From positions 155,351-219,350 of the forward strand of contig DAINOJ010000002.1 in the NCBI GenBank assembly GCA_036744005.1: a stretch of 64,000 bases of DNA. The letters are read 5' to 3'. Under the pieces are notes generated by a model. That model was not told the origin of the DNA. It searched no databases and saw nothing but the letters and a program-made list of their open reading frames with translations. The position numbers and the translations under genes were made by a program. This DNA is from CALCNS01 sp937897315. GTDB taxonomy: Bacteria > Bacillota > JAAYKD01. Shown here piece by piece: positions 25,879 through 35,389 of this stretch. Position 1 is the stretch's first letter, and the number at the start of each line of letters is the position of its first letter.

Positions 25879-27320
25879 GGCGTTTTTCCCTCCTTTGTGG
25901 GATCTAGCTCGTCATATAAACGCCGATACGCCTCGGCAAATCTCTGTTCTGAGTAAAATTGGATCATGCGCTTTCGGCCTGTCTCACCAAGTATTTTCTT
26001 CAAATCCGGCGTTGTAAGGATTTTAACTATGTGCTCTGCGATTTGCTCATAGTCCATGATCGGAGCAAGTAGACCAGCAAGTCCTAAGGAATCTCCTTGT
26101 TTCCCATTGAATAATTCTTTACAGCTCCCCACATTCGTAGAAACGCAGGGTACACCGGCAGCCATTGCTTCCATAAGTGCTAAAGGTTGTCCTTCGCTTA
26201 TCGAGGTCAAAACCATCACATCCATACGCCCAATATACTCTTTGACATTGACCCTACCCGTAAATTGCAGATCTCCAATATTTAGCTCTTGTGCCAGGGA
26301 TTGACACTCCTGAAAATACTCAGGTGCTTCATCTGTAGGTCCAATTAAGTAAAAATGAGCATTCGGTACTTGACGTTTCACAATATCAAAAGCATATAAC
26401 ATGGTTTTTATGTCTTTAATCGGTGTCACACGAATGACGGCACCCACATTTAAATATTGTGATTCTGCATCCGTTTTTCCTGGCAAATTGCTAAATCCTT
26501 CGACATTTACACCATTGGAGATGACTTCACATTGCATAGGGTCGGCCCCTAACTCGATTTGGATTCGACGATTGGTATCAAATAGAGCAATCAGTCTATC
26601 GGCTGCTCGATAAGCTCCGAGTGATAAGCTTTTGAAGTATTCAATCCAAAGTTTTTTAAAACTTTTTTGAACCCACGCAGCGGTTATGATTTCTTCTTCT
26701 CTTTCCCTAGAATAAATTCCATGCTCTGTGATCAGCAAGCGCCCTCCATAAAGATGTTTCGCCATGGCTCCGGCGATGCCAGCATACCCGGTAGAAACCG
26801 AATGATATAAATCTGCTTTTGGTGGCGGATTGTTTAGCACATGGAACAAGGTCATATACATAGACCTCATCGTCCAAACAAAATCCACGAACCTAGTATC
26901 CGCATATTGCTTTCGATACACTTCACTGATAATATCATAGAAATCACTCCCTAATAGGAAATTACGAATCATATGGTCACTACGCTGAAAGAAATCAAAA
27001 ATCATGTTCCATTGATCCAAGTTCGACATCATGAGACGACGGATTTCATCGATTTCCCATTTGGCGGTAATGGTGGCTTTGGGAATTTTTCCAGAGCCTT
27101 TCTCACTCTTCAAGCTAACATCGTTCAGGAAAATCTCCTTTGTACCACTAACATTGGCTGGCAAATTGTAGAGAAACTTCCCTTTCTTGGACGAATCCGG
27201 CATGATGGTATATAGCACATACTCATGCTCGGGGAAATTGCGAATTAACTGTTGCACCCAAGAGGAGACACCCCCTACTATATAGGGGTAACAACCTTCA
27301 GCAATTAAGCATATTTTCAA
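25866..27320 (-). CDS. pelF: Pel glycosyltransferase PelF (GT4)
   Basis: About 484 residues. I prefer the TTG at 27320, six bases after GGGGGG, because it gives the family opening MKICLIAEGCYPYIVGGVSSW. An ATG at 27338 overlaps the upstream stop but lacks a ribosome site. The GT-B fold has a C-terminal EX7E motif in SISEGQPLALMEAMAAG. PelF is the cytoplasmic polymerase that uses UDP-N-acetylhexosamine (UDP-GalNAc in Pseudomonas) to make Pel. All PelF-family landmarks are intact. Confidence 0.93.
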   Translation of the reverse strand: MKICLIAEGCYPYIVGGVSSWVQQLIRNFPEHEYVLYTIMPDSSKKGKFLYNLPANVSGTKEIFLNDVSLKSEKGSGKIPKATITAKWEIDEIRRLMMSNLDQWNMIFDFFQRSDHMIRNFLLGSDFYDIISEVYRKQYADTRFVDFVWTMRSMYMTLFHVLNNPPPKADLYHSVSTGYAGIAGAMAKHLYGGRLLITEHGIYSREREEEIITAAWVQKSFKKLWIEYFKSLSLGAYRAADRLIALFDTNRRIQIELGADPMQCEVISNGVNVEGFSNLPGKTDAESQYLNVGAVIRVTPIKDIKTMLYAFDIVKRQVPNAHFYLIGPTDEAPEYFQECQSLAQELNIGDLQFTGRVNVKEYIGRMDVMVLTSISEGQPLALMEAMAAGVPCVSTNVGSCKELFNGKQGDSLGLAGLLAPIMDYEQIAEHIVKILTTPDLKKILGETGRKRMIQFYSEQRFAEAYRRLYDELDPTKEGKTPWPV

Positions 27321-27337
27321 GTCGGTCCCCCCTATCA

Positions 27338-29134
27338 TTATTTTAGAATCTTTATTTTGGCTTGTTGCAGTGTCACCAAATACATATCGTGCGAATATGT
27401 AGCAATCGAATAACCCTCTCCCGGCAGGAGAGGGATTGAGCTGCGTATGGCTAACTGCATTCCTTCAAAGCCTTCTCCAATTTCCACATCAATGAAGTCT
27501 TCCATATCTTTATATCGATAGGTCGATTTTTGTGTTTGCTCAATACGAACCGCGGCTTCGCGAATGGTCGTTTGCTGTAAAGCCGGATATTCTTGCAGCG
27601 TTTTCATAGCTTGTAACAACTCTGAAGACCATTGGGCAAAGCTTTTACCAGATGTTTGAAGAACTTGATTCATATTGAGTGTCATCGAAACCATGCCATG
27701 AGACAGCAATGTATTGCGTGCCGTCCAAGCCAGACCATCGTGACAAGATACCAATGTATAGTAAAAGAACTTTGGATTCTCGTCGTCCCGTTCCATATCT
27801 CGTATCCACTGATCTGCGACTTCTCTACGGCAAGTCAAAGGTATCACTTCAATGTTTTGATCCCATTCTGGCAGGATGGCCAAAATTTCTGGTGCAATTC
27901 TGCCTTGAGGAGGCATATAGGTAGATATGTCATAAGATGGGAAAAAACGAGCTACCGGACTCTTAGCTACCTCCCATGCTTCCCGAATCTTCTCTATGGA
28001 TGGCCATGGAACGAACCATCCTACATCGAGTAATTGCCCTTCTAATCCCAAAGGACGCATACTATACCCATGAAAAGCGATTTCTCCTCCCACATCGAGA
28101 ATCTCAGAAGCATGTAATTTGAACTCATTAAGAGGGAATTGGTTCGATGCATAATCATCATCGGTTTTATCGGAATAAGATATCACATAAGATAAAACCG
28201 GCTTTATATTAAACTCGCGTATGAGTTTCGAAATAAATGGCCAAATCCGGGATTGCATCATCTTTTCGTAGGTTAATTTCTCTTTTTCCAACATCGGCGA
28301 GCTCTCGATCGTAAAAGGAGAAACGAATTCTTCCAGTAGTAAGGTAGAGGTACCAGAAATAGGGTAAACAAGGGATTCCCCTTTATCTTGCTTCAAACTA
28401 CGATATAGAATCTCCATAATCACGCCACGACTTTGATATGAGCTAAGAAAATCGCAATGATTGACATAAAGTAAGCCTTTGCCCATGGGTCTTGACCACA
28501 ACAAGGGAGTGGATTCTTCATCTTCTATGTAGACAGTACAATCCGAACGCAATCGCACCCAGTATCGTAAAGGAATGGCACGTTCAAACTCAAATACTTG
28601 TCCTGCTTGGCCAATAAACCCCTCTTTATCCACCAAGGCATGACAAGACAATTTTGAGGTCTTCTCAACATAGCCAAATATTCCAGATATGGAAATGAGG
28701 GAATCCGAGTTCTCAGGAACAATGGGAAAATAAGCCGTAGCTCCTGCTTCCACACAATCGAACACCTCATGAATGAGCGATGCCCGGTCGTATTGTGCGA
28801 TAAGAACGATGATGAGTACATACTCCTTCAGCGATCTTTCCTCTTCGACAGAAATCAAATCATAGTCAAATCGATTTTTCTCCAATAAGGATTGAAAGTT
28901 CACTAAAACATACTCTCGGTCTGTAGCCAAAGGATCATATAATAAAGCGATTTTCCCAGACTGGTGTGGGTTAAAGAAAATCTCTCCGGTACCCATAGGT
29001 TGTAGTGGAGTTACGAGCGGAGCGGTAAATCTTTCGTTGTTATAAAAAATATCCATTCTGGAAATTTGCAGAGCCACAATAACCAAAAGAAAAAAGCTTA
29101 ACATCAGCAAAGTCTTTTGTGAGTTGATTTTCAT
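27338..29134 (-). CDS. DUF2194 protein, PelA deacetylase-like
   Basis: 598 residues with an N-terminal membrane anchor (about 8-28). A flavodoxin-like region (60-240) is followed by a NodB-like polysaccharide deacetylase region (about 300-480). In Gram-positive Pel loci a DUF2194/PelA-deacetylase-like protein occupies this place and is expected to deacetylate the exported chain. The segment EIAFHGYSMR has the first histidine (His355), but the position four residues later, where a second metal-binding His is usual, is Met359. The protein may be divergent or inactive. Start and upstream stop overlap as ATGA, with AAGGAGGT upstream. Confidence 0.75.
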   Translation of the reverse strand: MKINSQKTLLMLSFFLLVIVALQISRMDIFYNNERFTAPLVTPLQPMGTGEIFFNPHQSGKIALLYDPLATDREYVLVNFQSLLEKNRFDYDLISVEEERSLKEYVLIIVLIAQYDRASLIHEVFDCVEAGATAYFPIVPENSDSLISISGIFGYVEKTSKLSCHALVDKEGFIGQAGQVFEFERAIPLRYWVRLRSDCTVYIEDEESTPLLWSRPMGKGLLYVNHCDFLSSYQSRGVIMEILYRSLKQDKGESLVYPISGTSTLLLEEFVSPFTIESSPMLEKEKLTYEKMMQSRIWPFISKLIREFNIKPVLSYVISYSDKTDDDYASNQFPLNEFKLHASEILDVGGEIAFHGYSMRPLGLEGQLLDVGWFVPWPSIEKIREAWEVAKSPVARFFPSYDISTYMPPQGRIAPEILAILPEWDQNIEVIPLTCRREVADQWIRDMERDDENPKFFYYTLVSCHDGLAWTARNTLLSHGMVSMTLNMNQVLQTSGKSFAQWSSELLQAMKTLQEYPALQQTTIREAAVRIEQTQKSTYRYKDMEDFIDVEIGEGFEGMQLAIRSSIPLLPGEGYSIATYSHDMYLVTLQQAKIKILK

Positions 29135-30063
29135 CTTCGAACCACCTCCTTACTTGGCAGGGATGGGGTGGCCCCAATGAAATAGCGAAAGGATGCCAAT
29201 TTCTCGGGAGAAAGCGAAGTCCGACTTAATCGGATTCGCTGAATTGTTTGTTGAAACAAAGTGCGTTCTCCCAATAAATAATAAAGCTCTAGCGCTGCAA
29301 AGTATATGACTTCATCATCAAAAGAAGTTAAGCAATCTGCTATAAAAGACATCGCTTCGTTTTTCTGGCCAAGATCATATAAATATAATGCTGTTGCTTT
29401 GTAATAATTCATGTTCATGCCATCACTGGGGACCAATCGAAGTTCAAACAACTTTAAGATTAAGTGACAAAATTGCCTTTGATACTTCTTGCGATTCGCT
29501 GGATCCAATATACCGCTTTCAATGTAATCATACAACGTTTTAGCAAACAGGAGTTGGTTTTGTTGGCTCGGTTCCTCTGTAACCAGCTTTCCCATTTCAA
29601 TGACCGAGTTATCAAATTTCCGTTTGATTTCTGTGAGTGCCGAAGAAGCATAATGCGAAACCTCTGTATCGGGATCTGCTAATGCTTTTTTCAGTTCTTT
29701 TACATATTGCATGGAATCCCCACTGAATATTTTCATTACGGCATCGCGTCGAGTCGCCACATCTTCGAATAACAAAATATCGGTCAAGGATGTTACCAAC
29801 AAATCCTGCTTTCTATCCCCATAAAACAACGATTTGTTTTGCTCCGGAACGAACTCTGTAAGGAATTCCGCGGATTTCATTTCTACCCTAAACTGCTTTC
29901 TCATGAGCCAAAGGATACCCAAACCAGCAATCGGTAATAAAAGGGCGATAATCCAGTTCATCCAAAGAAACGTCTTTCTTTTTGTAAAGAGAATGAAAAT
30001 GCCAAATACAAACAAGCCCCCATAATAGAGGATTAGAATCCAAAGAAAGATATCTCTCGCCAT
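29131..30063 (-). CDS. pelE: PelE-like membrane protein with helical repeats
   Basis: 310 residues. Two membrane helices lie at the N-terminus (about 6-26 and 33-53). A cytoplasmic all-helical region with HEAT/TPR-like repeats follows, for example ADPDTEVSHYASSALTEIK. This layout matches PelE, which binds PelD through its TPR region and helps assemble the Pel synthase. Sequence recognition alone is weak; position between PelD and the PelA-like gene decides the call. The ATG has AAGGAGG eight bases upstream. Confidence 0.68.
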   Translation of the reverse strand: MARDIFLWILILYYGGLFVFGIFILFTKRKTFLWMNWIIALLLPIAGLGILWLMRKQFRVEMKSAEFLTEFVPEQNKSLFYGDRKQDLLVTSLTDILLFEDVATRRDAVMKIFSGDSMQYVKELKKALADPDTEVSHYASSALTEIKRKFDNSVIEMGKLVTEEPSQQNQLLFAKTLYDYIESGILDPANRKKYQRQFCHLILKLFELRLVPSDGMNMNYYKATALYLYDLGQKNEAMSFIADCLTSFDDEVIYFAALELYYLLGERTLFQQTIQRIRLSRTSLSPEKLASFRYFIGATPSLPSKEVVRR

Positions 30064-30083
30064 GGTTTCATCCTCCTTACAGT

Positions 30084-32213
30084 TTACGATGTCATGATTT
30101 TGGTTGTAATTCCGTTCTTAGCCAATCGCTCTATGACTTTCTTCGCATCTTTTATACCCGTCGAAAGCAGCACAATGGCAACAGAATGACTTCTTAAACG
30201 TCCAATCTCATCAGTGTCTCTCAAAAACTTACGAGCGTTACAAGCCATATCTAGTGTCTCGACCGAATTACCGCTTGGGAGCTCAAGAATGGTGTACTCA
30301 ATACCGCTACTCTCAAATCCCTTTTGTGCAAATGCAAGGTATTTCTCGAACGCTTCTTGTTTCATAATTGGCGAATTTTCTTCATACGTATTTTGGCTAC
30401 TGAGGGTTTCATAAATATGTGCGTTACGATACGCATCATCCAGCAAATCTTTGGTAATATGCAAGACATTCATGTAATATAACGTTAGTTTTTCAAAGGC
30501 CATGTTTTCTATGATAACCAATACAGTAACCTGATTCTCGACTTTAATGGGTAAAATGACGGAAGGCATATTCGGATTTAGGTACTGATTCGTATAGAAA
30601 CGATCATTCAAGACGATATCCTTAAGAACATCATTCTCATTGATGTTATATGATTTCGAGAACAATTTTGGCTGTTCACCAATGAAGACCAAACGCCTCA
30701 TATAATGGCTGTTGGGTTGCCTGATATATAGACTAATATTTTGCTCATCTGTTAGGTTTCGAATCGAGGTTAAGGTCCCCCAGAAGATATCTTGCTGTGA
30801 CAAAGAGTTCAAACTTTTAATGGACGCATAGAGCTTCCCTAAGCCGGTTTCGTACTTTAAGATTCGAGTCTCCTGTTCCATTTTTATTTGTCCTAAGTCA
30901 TGGTTGATTTGCTGAAGAATTTGCGTTTCTTTGGATAACTCTTCAATGGTTCGCTCCTTTTCTTCGATGGTAAAGTTTTTTCTTTCCAGAACATAACCTA
31001 TACTCATGGCAATCACCAAGGCTTGCACCATTTGTAGCAATATATTGACATTTGAAAAAGTGGCTACCAAGCTATAACCTGACGCCAAGGAATGAAACAT
31101 ATAATAAAGACTCACTAAAATAGCAGCAAAAATTCCTTGGTTAATTCCTAGTACAATTGATACAAAGATTAAGTAAATGGTCAAGTACTGATTCACGAAG
31201 ACATCATTACTACCCGTCTGCCAGTACGTGACACCTGCCATAATGGCAAAAAGTGCAATATTTTCTAATGTTCTCAGCAATCCGCTGTCGATACTTTTCC
31301 TTGTTCTTTCCACTTGGTTGTGGATTCGTTGAGGATTTTGATGCCATGCTATCACATCATTGACTAAGGAAGAAAGTTGATTACGCAAAACCAATCCCAT
31401 TTGCATGGCTGCCTTCTGACCAAAATGCTGGAGTGAGTGACTCATTTGAGTGTCCATATATATGCTGATAGGTTCTACAAATGCAAGACCTCTTCTGCGC
31501 AATTCTCTAGCAATCTCATTCGCTACTTCGTAACCGGGAGTCTTTGTGGCAGGGACAATATTAAAGATGCCGTCTACACTGTCATTCATGCTCCGCACGA
31601 TTGCTTCCGATACATCTCCAGAAGTAATGAGATATTGCGAATCAAATACTCCATGTTGAATTTTCCCATCACTGAACTGCTCTTCTACCATACGATAAAC
31701 CACAGAAGCCTGATCGAGTGTTTCGTATACTCCAGAGACTTGTGGTAATCTTAGTATAATGTTGAAGAAACGATTACTTGGTCGAAAACTTGCTAGGATT
31801 TGTTCACAAACCAAATGCGTTTTAGCTGCCAATTCTAGAGCCACGGGAGGTTGATCCTCGAAGGCGATCTCATCACCATACACAGAAATATGGGACAAAT
31901 AAATAAACCTTGACGTTTCATAGGTAACAGATAATTCTGCGAGAGTGGAAATCTCCGATATTTTAGCCACAGACTCCTCTGTGTTGTGAATTTGCCTGAG
32001 ATCAGTATACACAACTACATCCGGTTTTTCGCTGTAGAAAACCTCTTTCAGACTTCTGTTATCACGAACAACATATTTAGAATGAGGTACTTTGGCAGTA
32101 TACTGAGGTTCATCGGTTCTATAAACTCCTACCACACGATAATGATCGCGATACAACCGGGTTATGGCATGAATACCCATGAAGCGTTCTGCTCCGACAA
32201 CTAGAACCTTCAT
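30084..32213 (-). CDS. pelD: PelD-like c-di-GMP receptor fused to a degenerate epimerase
   Basis: 709 residues in four parts. Residues 1-300 are an extended SDR (nucleotide-sugar epimerase) fold. Its Rossmann loop reads GAERFMG with Arg10 at the usual central glycine, and the YxxxK site reads E127 to K131, so the catalytic Tyr is missing. Residues 315-410 hold four membrane helices. A coiled coil (410-460) and a GAF domain (about 465-600) follow. Last is a degenerate GGDEF domain in which RSHSV (674-678) replaces GGDEF, while the inhibitory c-di-GMP site RDTD (665-668) is kept five residues upstream. This is the PelD receptor signature. Confidence 0.87.
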   Translation of the reverse strand: MKVLVVGAERFMGIHAITRLYRDHYRVVGVYRTDEPQYTAKVPHSKYVVRDNRSLKEVFYSEKPDVVVYTDLRQIHNTEESVAKISEISTLAELSVTYETSRFIYLSHISVYGDEIAFEDQPPVALELAAKTHLVCEQILASFRPSNRFFNIILRLPQVSGVYETLDQASVVYRMVEEQFSDGKIQHGVFDSQYLITSGDVSEAIVRSMNDSVDGIFNIVPATKTPGYEVANEIARELRRRGLAFVEPISIYMDTQMSHSLQHFGQKAAMQMGLVLRNQLSSLVNDVIAWHQNPQRIHNQVERTRKSIDSGLLRTLENIALFAIMAGVTYWQTGSNDVFVNQYLTIYLIFVSIVLGINQGIFAAILVSLYYMFHSLASGYSLVATFSNVNILLQMVQALVIAMSIGYVLERKNFTIEEKERTIEELSKETQILQQINHDLGQIKMEQETRILKYETGLGKLYASIKSLNSLSQQDIFWGTLTSIRNLTDEQNISLYIRQPNSHYMRRLVFIGEQPKLFSKSYNINENDVLKDIVLNDRFYTNQYLNPNMPSVILPIKVENQVTVLVIIENMAFEKLTLYYMNVLHITKDLLDDAYRNAHIYETLSSQNTYEENSPIMKQEAFEKYLAFAQKGFESSGIEYTILELPSGNSVETLDMACNARKFLRDTDEIGRLRSHSVAIVLLSTGIKDAKKVIERLAKNGITTKIMTS

Positions 32214-34375
32214 TTCGAATCACCTGCCTGTCGAGTCACATCCAGGGTTTCTATGGGTTGAGGTTTCGCAAAGTAGTATCCTTGAGCCAAATGGATGTTC
32301 ATTTCGTTTAACATACCGACCTGTTCTTCCGTTTCAATACCCTCAGCGATACATAAAATTCGTAAATTTTCACAATAATCCCGTATACTCTTAATCATAA
32401 AATATGCTTTTTCGTCGCTTAGAATATTGGACATCAGGTCAATAGGGATTTTCAACCCATCAAATCTTACCCTTGCCAACATGATGTTATTGGAAAAACC
32501 GGTCCCATAATCATCGGCTATGATTTGAATACCAAATTTCTTTAGTTGAGCTGCTTTCACCAAGACCTCTTCGGGCTTGTTATAAATATGCTCGGTCAAC
32601 TCAATGAATAACTGATTCCCCTGTTGCTGCAACAACCTGGATAATTCAATCATCTCATCAAGAACGGGAGTATTTCCCAGTATGTTTACTGAAATATCAT
32701 GTGAGATTTGCCCATTCCTTACAACTTCTTGCATTTTGCGAAAAATCATTCGATCCAACTCAATATCGTACCCTGCTGCAATACAATCATTGATAAAATC
32801 GCCAGTATTCCCGTAGACTTCGTGTTGTACGCGAATCAGTGTCTCCAAAAAAATAATCTTTCGAGTAGCGATATGGACTATGGGCTGAAAGACCAGAGAA
32901 AAATCTCCTCGTTGCAAAATTCCTGGCAGATATCGTAACCGCAGAAATCTTTGCAAATATTCTTCGTATTGACTGGGAACAAATAAGTAGAATCCTCCCG
33001 CTTCCTGTGCGTCACTGCGATATTTACAAAATGTCAGTTTTTTGAGAAGCTCGTCCACATCGCTCAAGTTCTGAATTCGAAGGCTTTCTAAATAAATCGC
33101 CCCAATCTTAGCCTTCATGGCAAAGTGCTTTTCCTGTACTTCATAGGTACCTTGAAAAACTTCCTGAAGTCGTTGTAGACCCTTTAAAGCATGACCATCT
33201 TTCATGCTTTCTTGCATTAGAAATAAAAACTCACCCGTTTTGATAGAGTAAATTTCAGCGTGAGGGAAATTTTGCCGTAAAATCGCCGCTATTGTTTTAT
33301 ACGAAGCCATTTCAAACTCGGTTTCATAAACCGTACTCTTTTGGAAATCTAAATTCAACCGGATAGAAGCAAACAAAACGAAATCGGTTGTCTTGGAGCA
33401 GTATTCTAAGACACCTTCTTTCATTACCGGATAACCTGGAAATCCTGTAATGTAATCTCTTGCTTTGGCTCGATATAATACCTCGTTTCTTGAAGTCTGT
33501 TTCGTAATATCGCGAATCAATCCTAAATACCCACCAAGCATACTCCCATAGCAAATATACTCAATGAACATTTCCTGTCCCGTTGCAGGGGTGCTAAATA
33601 ATGTTTTTTCTATTTGATTGGCGATGGCATTCAAATGCTTCTCAGTGGAATTCTGTATTGTATTTTCAAATAGATCAAGTGGCATTCTTGTGTACTGCAG
33701 TTCTAAATCTTCCGCACCTTTTCTAGAAAAAAACACTTCCTTTTTTCGGGTATCAATCCAAAAGAAATACAGATGATCGAACTTTGAAAGCAACTCTAAA
33801 AAGAATCGACTCAAAAAAACCGATCCAAAATAGTTTCTATGAAAATATGTGGTAATCACTAAGGTGATGAACAAGATCGCTATGGAAGCAGCGACCGCTA
33901 GAGTTAGGATGACTTCCGCATCATAACGACCCAAGTAACTATTGATATGAATTTCGGAAAAAACGACTGGTACAAAGCAAAAAAGCAATAAAGCAGCCAT
34001 GATTTCTTTGCGAATCTTGCTCCACCAAAAAACGATGGCAATCGCAAGCAAAGCCAAAGCATACCATATGGAAAAGGGAGAATAGTAGACTCCAATTAAA
34101 TATAAAGGAGCAAATGTTGCTAATGTTCTCCAAGAGAATTTTAGACATAGGAATAACAACAGCAAAAATTTAAGGTTAAATACCGCTTGACCCTCGAAAA
34201 AAAAGTCATGCAGGTTTAATGCACATGAAGCAAGCCCAAGCCAAACACCCACATAGAGGTCTCGCGACTTAGGTACATAATCATAACGATTATCGAGCAT
34301 CATCGTTATTAGGAAAATCCCGAAAAGGATACCAACACCTGAAAACATATATCTTACAAATTCAATGGTTAGCAT
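32210..34375 (-). CDS. Membrane GGDEF/EAL protein, probable c-di-GMP phosphodiesterase
   Basis: About 721 residues from the ATG at 34375 (AAGGAG six bases upstream); the longer frame to 34471 has no ribosome site. About six membrane helices (to ~180) and a PAS-like region (220-300) come first. The GGDEF domain has KTGEF (about 379-383), so it is unlikely to make c-di-GMP. The EAL domain keeps its catalytic set: ETLIR, the Asn in SVNILG, IELTE, the two Asp in DDYGTG, LKI, AEGIE and the Gln in QGYYFAKP. It should hydrolyse c-di-GMP. It is the first gene of the Pel operon and overlaps pelD by four bases. Confidence 0.88.
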   Translation of the reverse strand: MLTIEFVRYMFSGVGILFGIFLITMMLDNRYDYVPKSRDLYVGVWLGLASCALNLHDFFFEGQAVFNLKFLLLLFLCLKFSWRTLATFAPLYLIGVYYSPFSIWYALALLAIAIVFWWSKIRKEIMAALLLFCFVPVVFSEIHINSYLGRYDAEVILTLAVAASIAILFITLVITTYFHRNYFGSVFLSRFFLELLSKFDHLYFFWIDTRKKEVFFSRKGAEDLELQYTRMPLDLFENTIQNSTEKHLNAIANQIEKTLFSTPATGQEMFIEYICYGSMLGGYLGLIRDITKQTSRNEVLYRAKARDYITGFPGYPVMKEGVLEYCSKTTDFVLFASIRLNLDFQKSTVYETEFEMASYKTIAAILRQNFPHAEIYSIKTGEFLFLMQESMKDGHALKGLQRLQEVFQGTYEVQEKHFAMKAKIGAIYLESLRIQNLSDVDELLKKLTFCKYRSDAQEAGGFYLFVPSQYEEYLQRFLRLRYLPGILQRGDFSLVFQPIVHIATRKIIFLETLIRVQHEVYGNTGDFINDCIAAGYDIELDRMIFRKMQEVVRNGQISHDISVNILGNTPVLDEMIELSRLLQQQGNQLFIELTEHIYNKPEEVLVKAAQLKKFGIQIIADDYGTGFSNNIMLARVRFDGLKIPIDLMSNILSDEKAYFMIKSIRDYCENLRILCIAEGIETEEQVGMLNEMNIHLAQGYYFAKPQPIETLDVTRQAGDSK

Positions 34376-34442
34376 ATGTTGCTCCTTAAAGAAAAAATAA
34401 CGAGGGGACTCTTGTATTTTTCTGGCTGAATTCGTTACCATC

Positions 34443-34471
34443 ATTTTACTACAAAATTCCTGAACATACAA
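34443..34471 (-). promoter_or_regulatory. Candidate promoter of the Pel-like operon
   Basis: On the minus strand TTGTAT (34466-34471), 17-base spacer, TAAAAT (34443-34448), about 65 bases before the GGDEF/EAL start. No c-di-GMP riboswitch was recognised in the short leader. Confidence 0.55.
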
Positions 34472-34489
34472 TCAAAACCCAACAAAAGC

Positions 34490-34518
34490 TTGACGAAATG
34501 TTTTCATAGAGATACACT
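34490..34518 (+). promoter_or_regulatory. Promoter of the Pr6Pr-like gene
   Basis: TTGACG (34490-34495), 17-base spacer, TACACT (34513-34518). It is divergent from the Pel operon promoter, with 18 bases between the two -35 boxes. Confidence 0.55.
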
Positions 34519-34559
34519 TGAGTTAGAATTGTTTGTAAACAATGAAAGAAGGTATCTGT

Positions 34560-35315
34560 ATGACCAAAGGAGCAAGTGAATCTGATATTAGCACCCTGCT
34601 TATTCCTTTCGGAGTTGCCTTATCCTGCACTTTGGGTATTATCACACATAGCTCCTTGCAGAATGGCGATTTCATGGCAAGCATCTTCAAAGCTTTTACC
34701 ATTCAGAGTAACATATGGGTTGGAAGTATCGCCCTTGTGGGCGCAGGCTTCCACCTAATAGCAGGAAAAATGAAAACACCTTCCTGGTTAGAACCCTTTC
34801 GTTTCATGTTCACCACTTCCATCACCTTAACTTGGTTGGTTTTTGCGATTCTCCTCACTCCTACCATGAGCATGAGTTATTTGTTGTCACAATCGAACTT
34901 TTATTTACACAACTTAACTCCCATACTCGGTATTTTAGATTACATTCGTCAACCGGATGAACCCATACATCCAAAACATCTCTGGATGGCCATGATTATG
35001 CCTGTCCTATATAGTTTGTATTTTTTCGGTGAATATGCTCTAACAGGAGAACAACCCGTTCGGTATTTCTTTATGGATTTCAAGAAACACGGATGGTTCC
35101 GGTTGAGTAGAACCGGTATTGGTGTCTTTTATTGGATGATCCTTCTGTTATCTACCATCATAGGAATCGGAAAAGGTTTGTTATTCATACGTCACTTAGG
35201 TCAGAAAAAGCCCGTAAAAACCTCACTGTGGACCACAGCAATGATGCTCCTCATCTCCGCAGTCATGATTCTCATTCGATGGAAGCTTCCATCAAACGAA
35301 AAAAGCTCTTCGTAA
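34560..35315 (+). CDS. Pr6Pr-like integral membrane protein
   Basis: About 251 residues with six or so membrane helices. FTIQSNIWVG in the second helix and YLHNLTPILGILDYI in the fourth match the TxQSN and HxxxPxxxxxD patterns of the Pr6Pr membrane family. Its function is unknown. The ATG at 34560 with GAAGG upstream is preferred over the ATG at 34542, which has no ribosome site. It is expressed alone: its own promoter lies upstream and a terminator overlaps its stop codon. Confidence 0.7.
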   Translation: MTKGASESDISTLLIPFGVALSCTLGIITHSSLQNGDFMASIFKAFTIQSNIWVGSIALVGAGFHLIAGKMKTPSWLEPFRFMFTTSITLTWLVFAILLTPTMSMSYLLSQSNFYLHNLTPILGILDYIRQPDEPIHPKHLWMAMIMPVLYSLYFFGEYALTGEQPVRYFFMDFKKHGWFRLSRTGIGVFYWMILLLSTIIGIGKGLLFIRHLGQKKPVKTSLWTTAMMLLISAVMILIRWKLPSNEKSSS

Positions 35316-35329
35316 GAAGGGTTTTTTTT
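35306..35329 (+). terminator. Terminator overlapping the stop codon
   Basis: CTCTTC (35306-35311), loop GTAA, GAAGGG (35316-35321) with one G-T pair, then eight T. The stop codon is within the loop. Confidence 0.75.
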
Positions 35330-35389
35330 CTATAATGCGAACTAATCGGGAGAGCATTTCACTAAAGAGATAAAGAGGAGGAATTATTT

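Noticed and set aside
34376..34541. A c-di-GMP riboswitch ahead of the Pel operon
   Set aside because: The leader is about 65 bases and shows none of the conserved GEMM helices; only a promoter-like pair was found.
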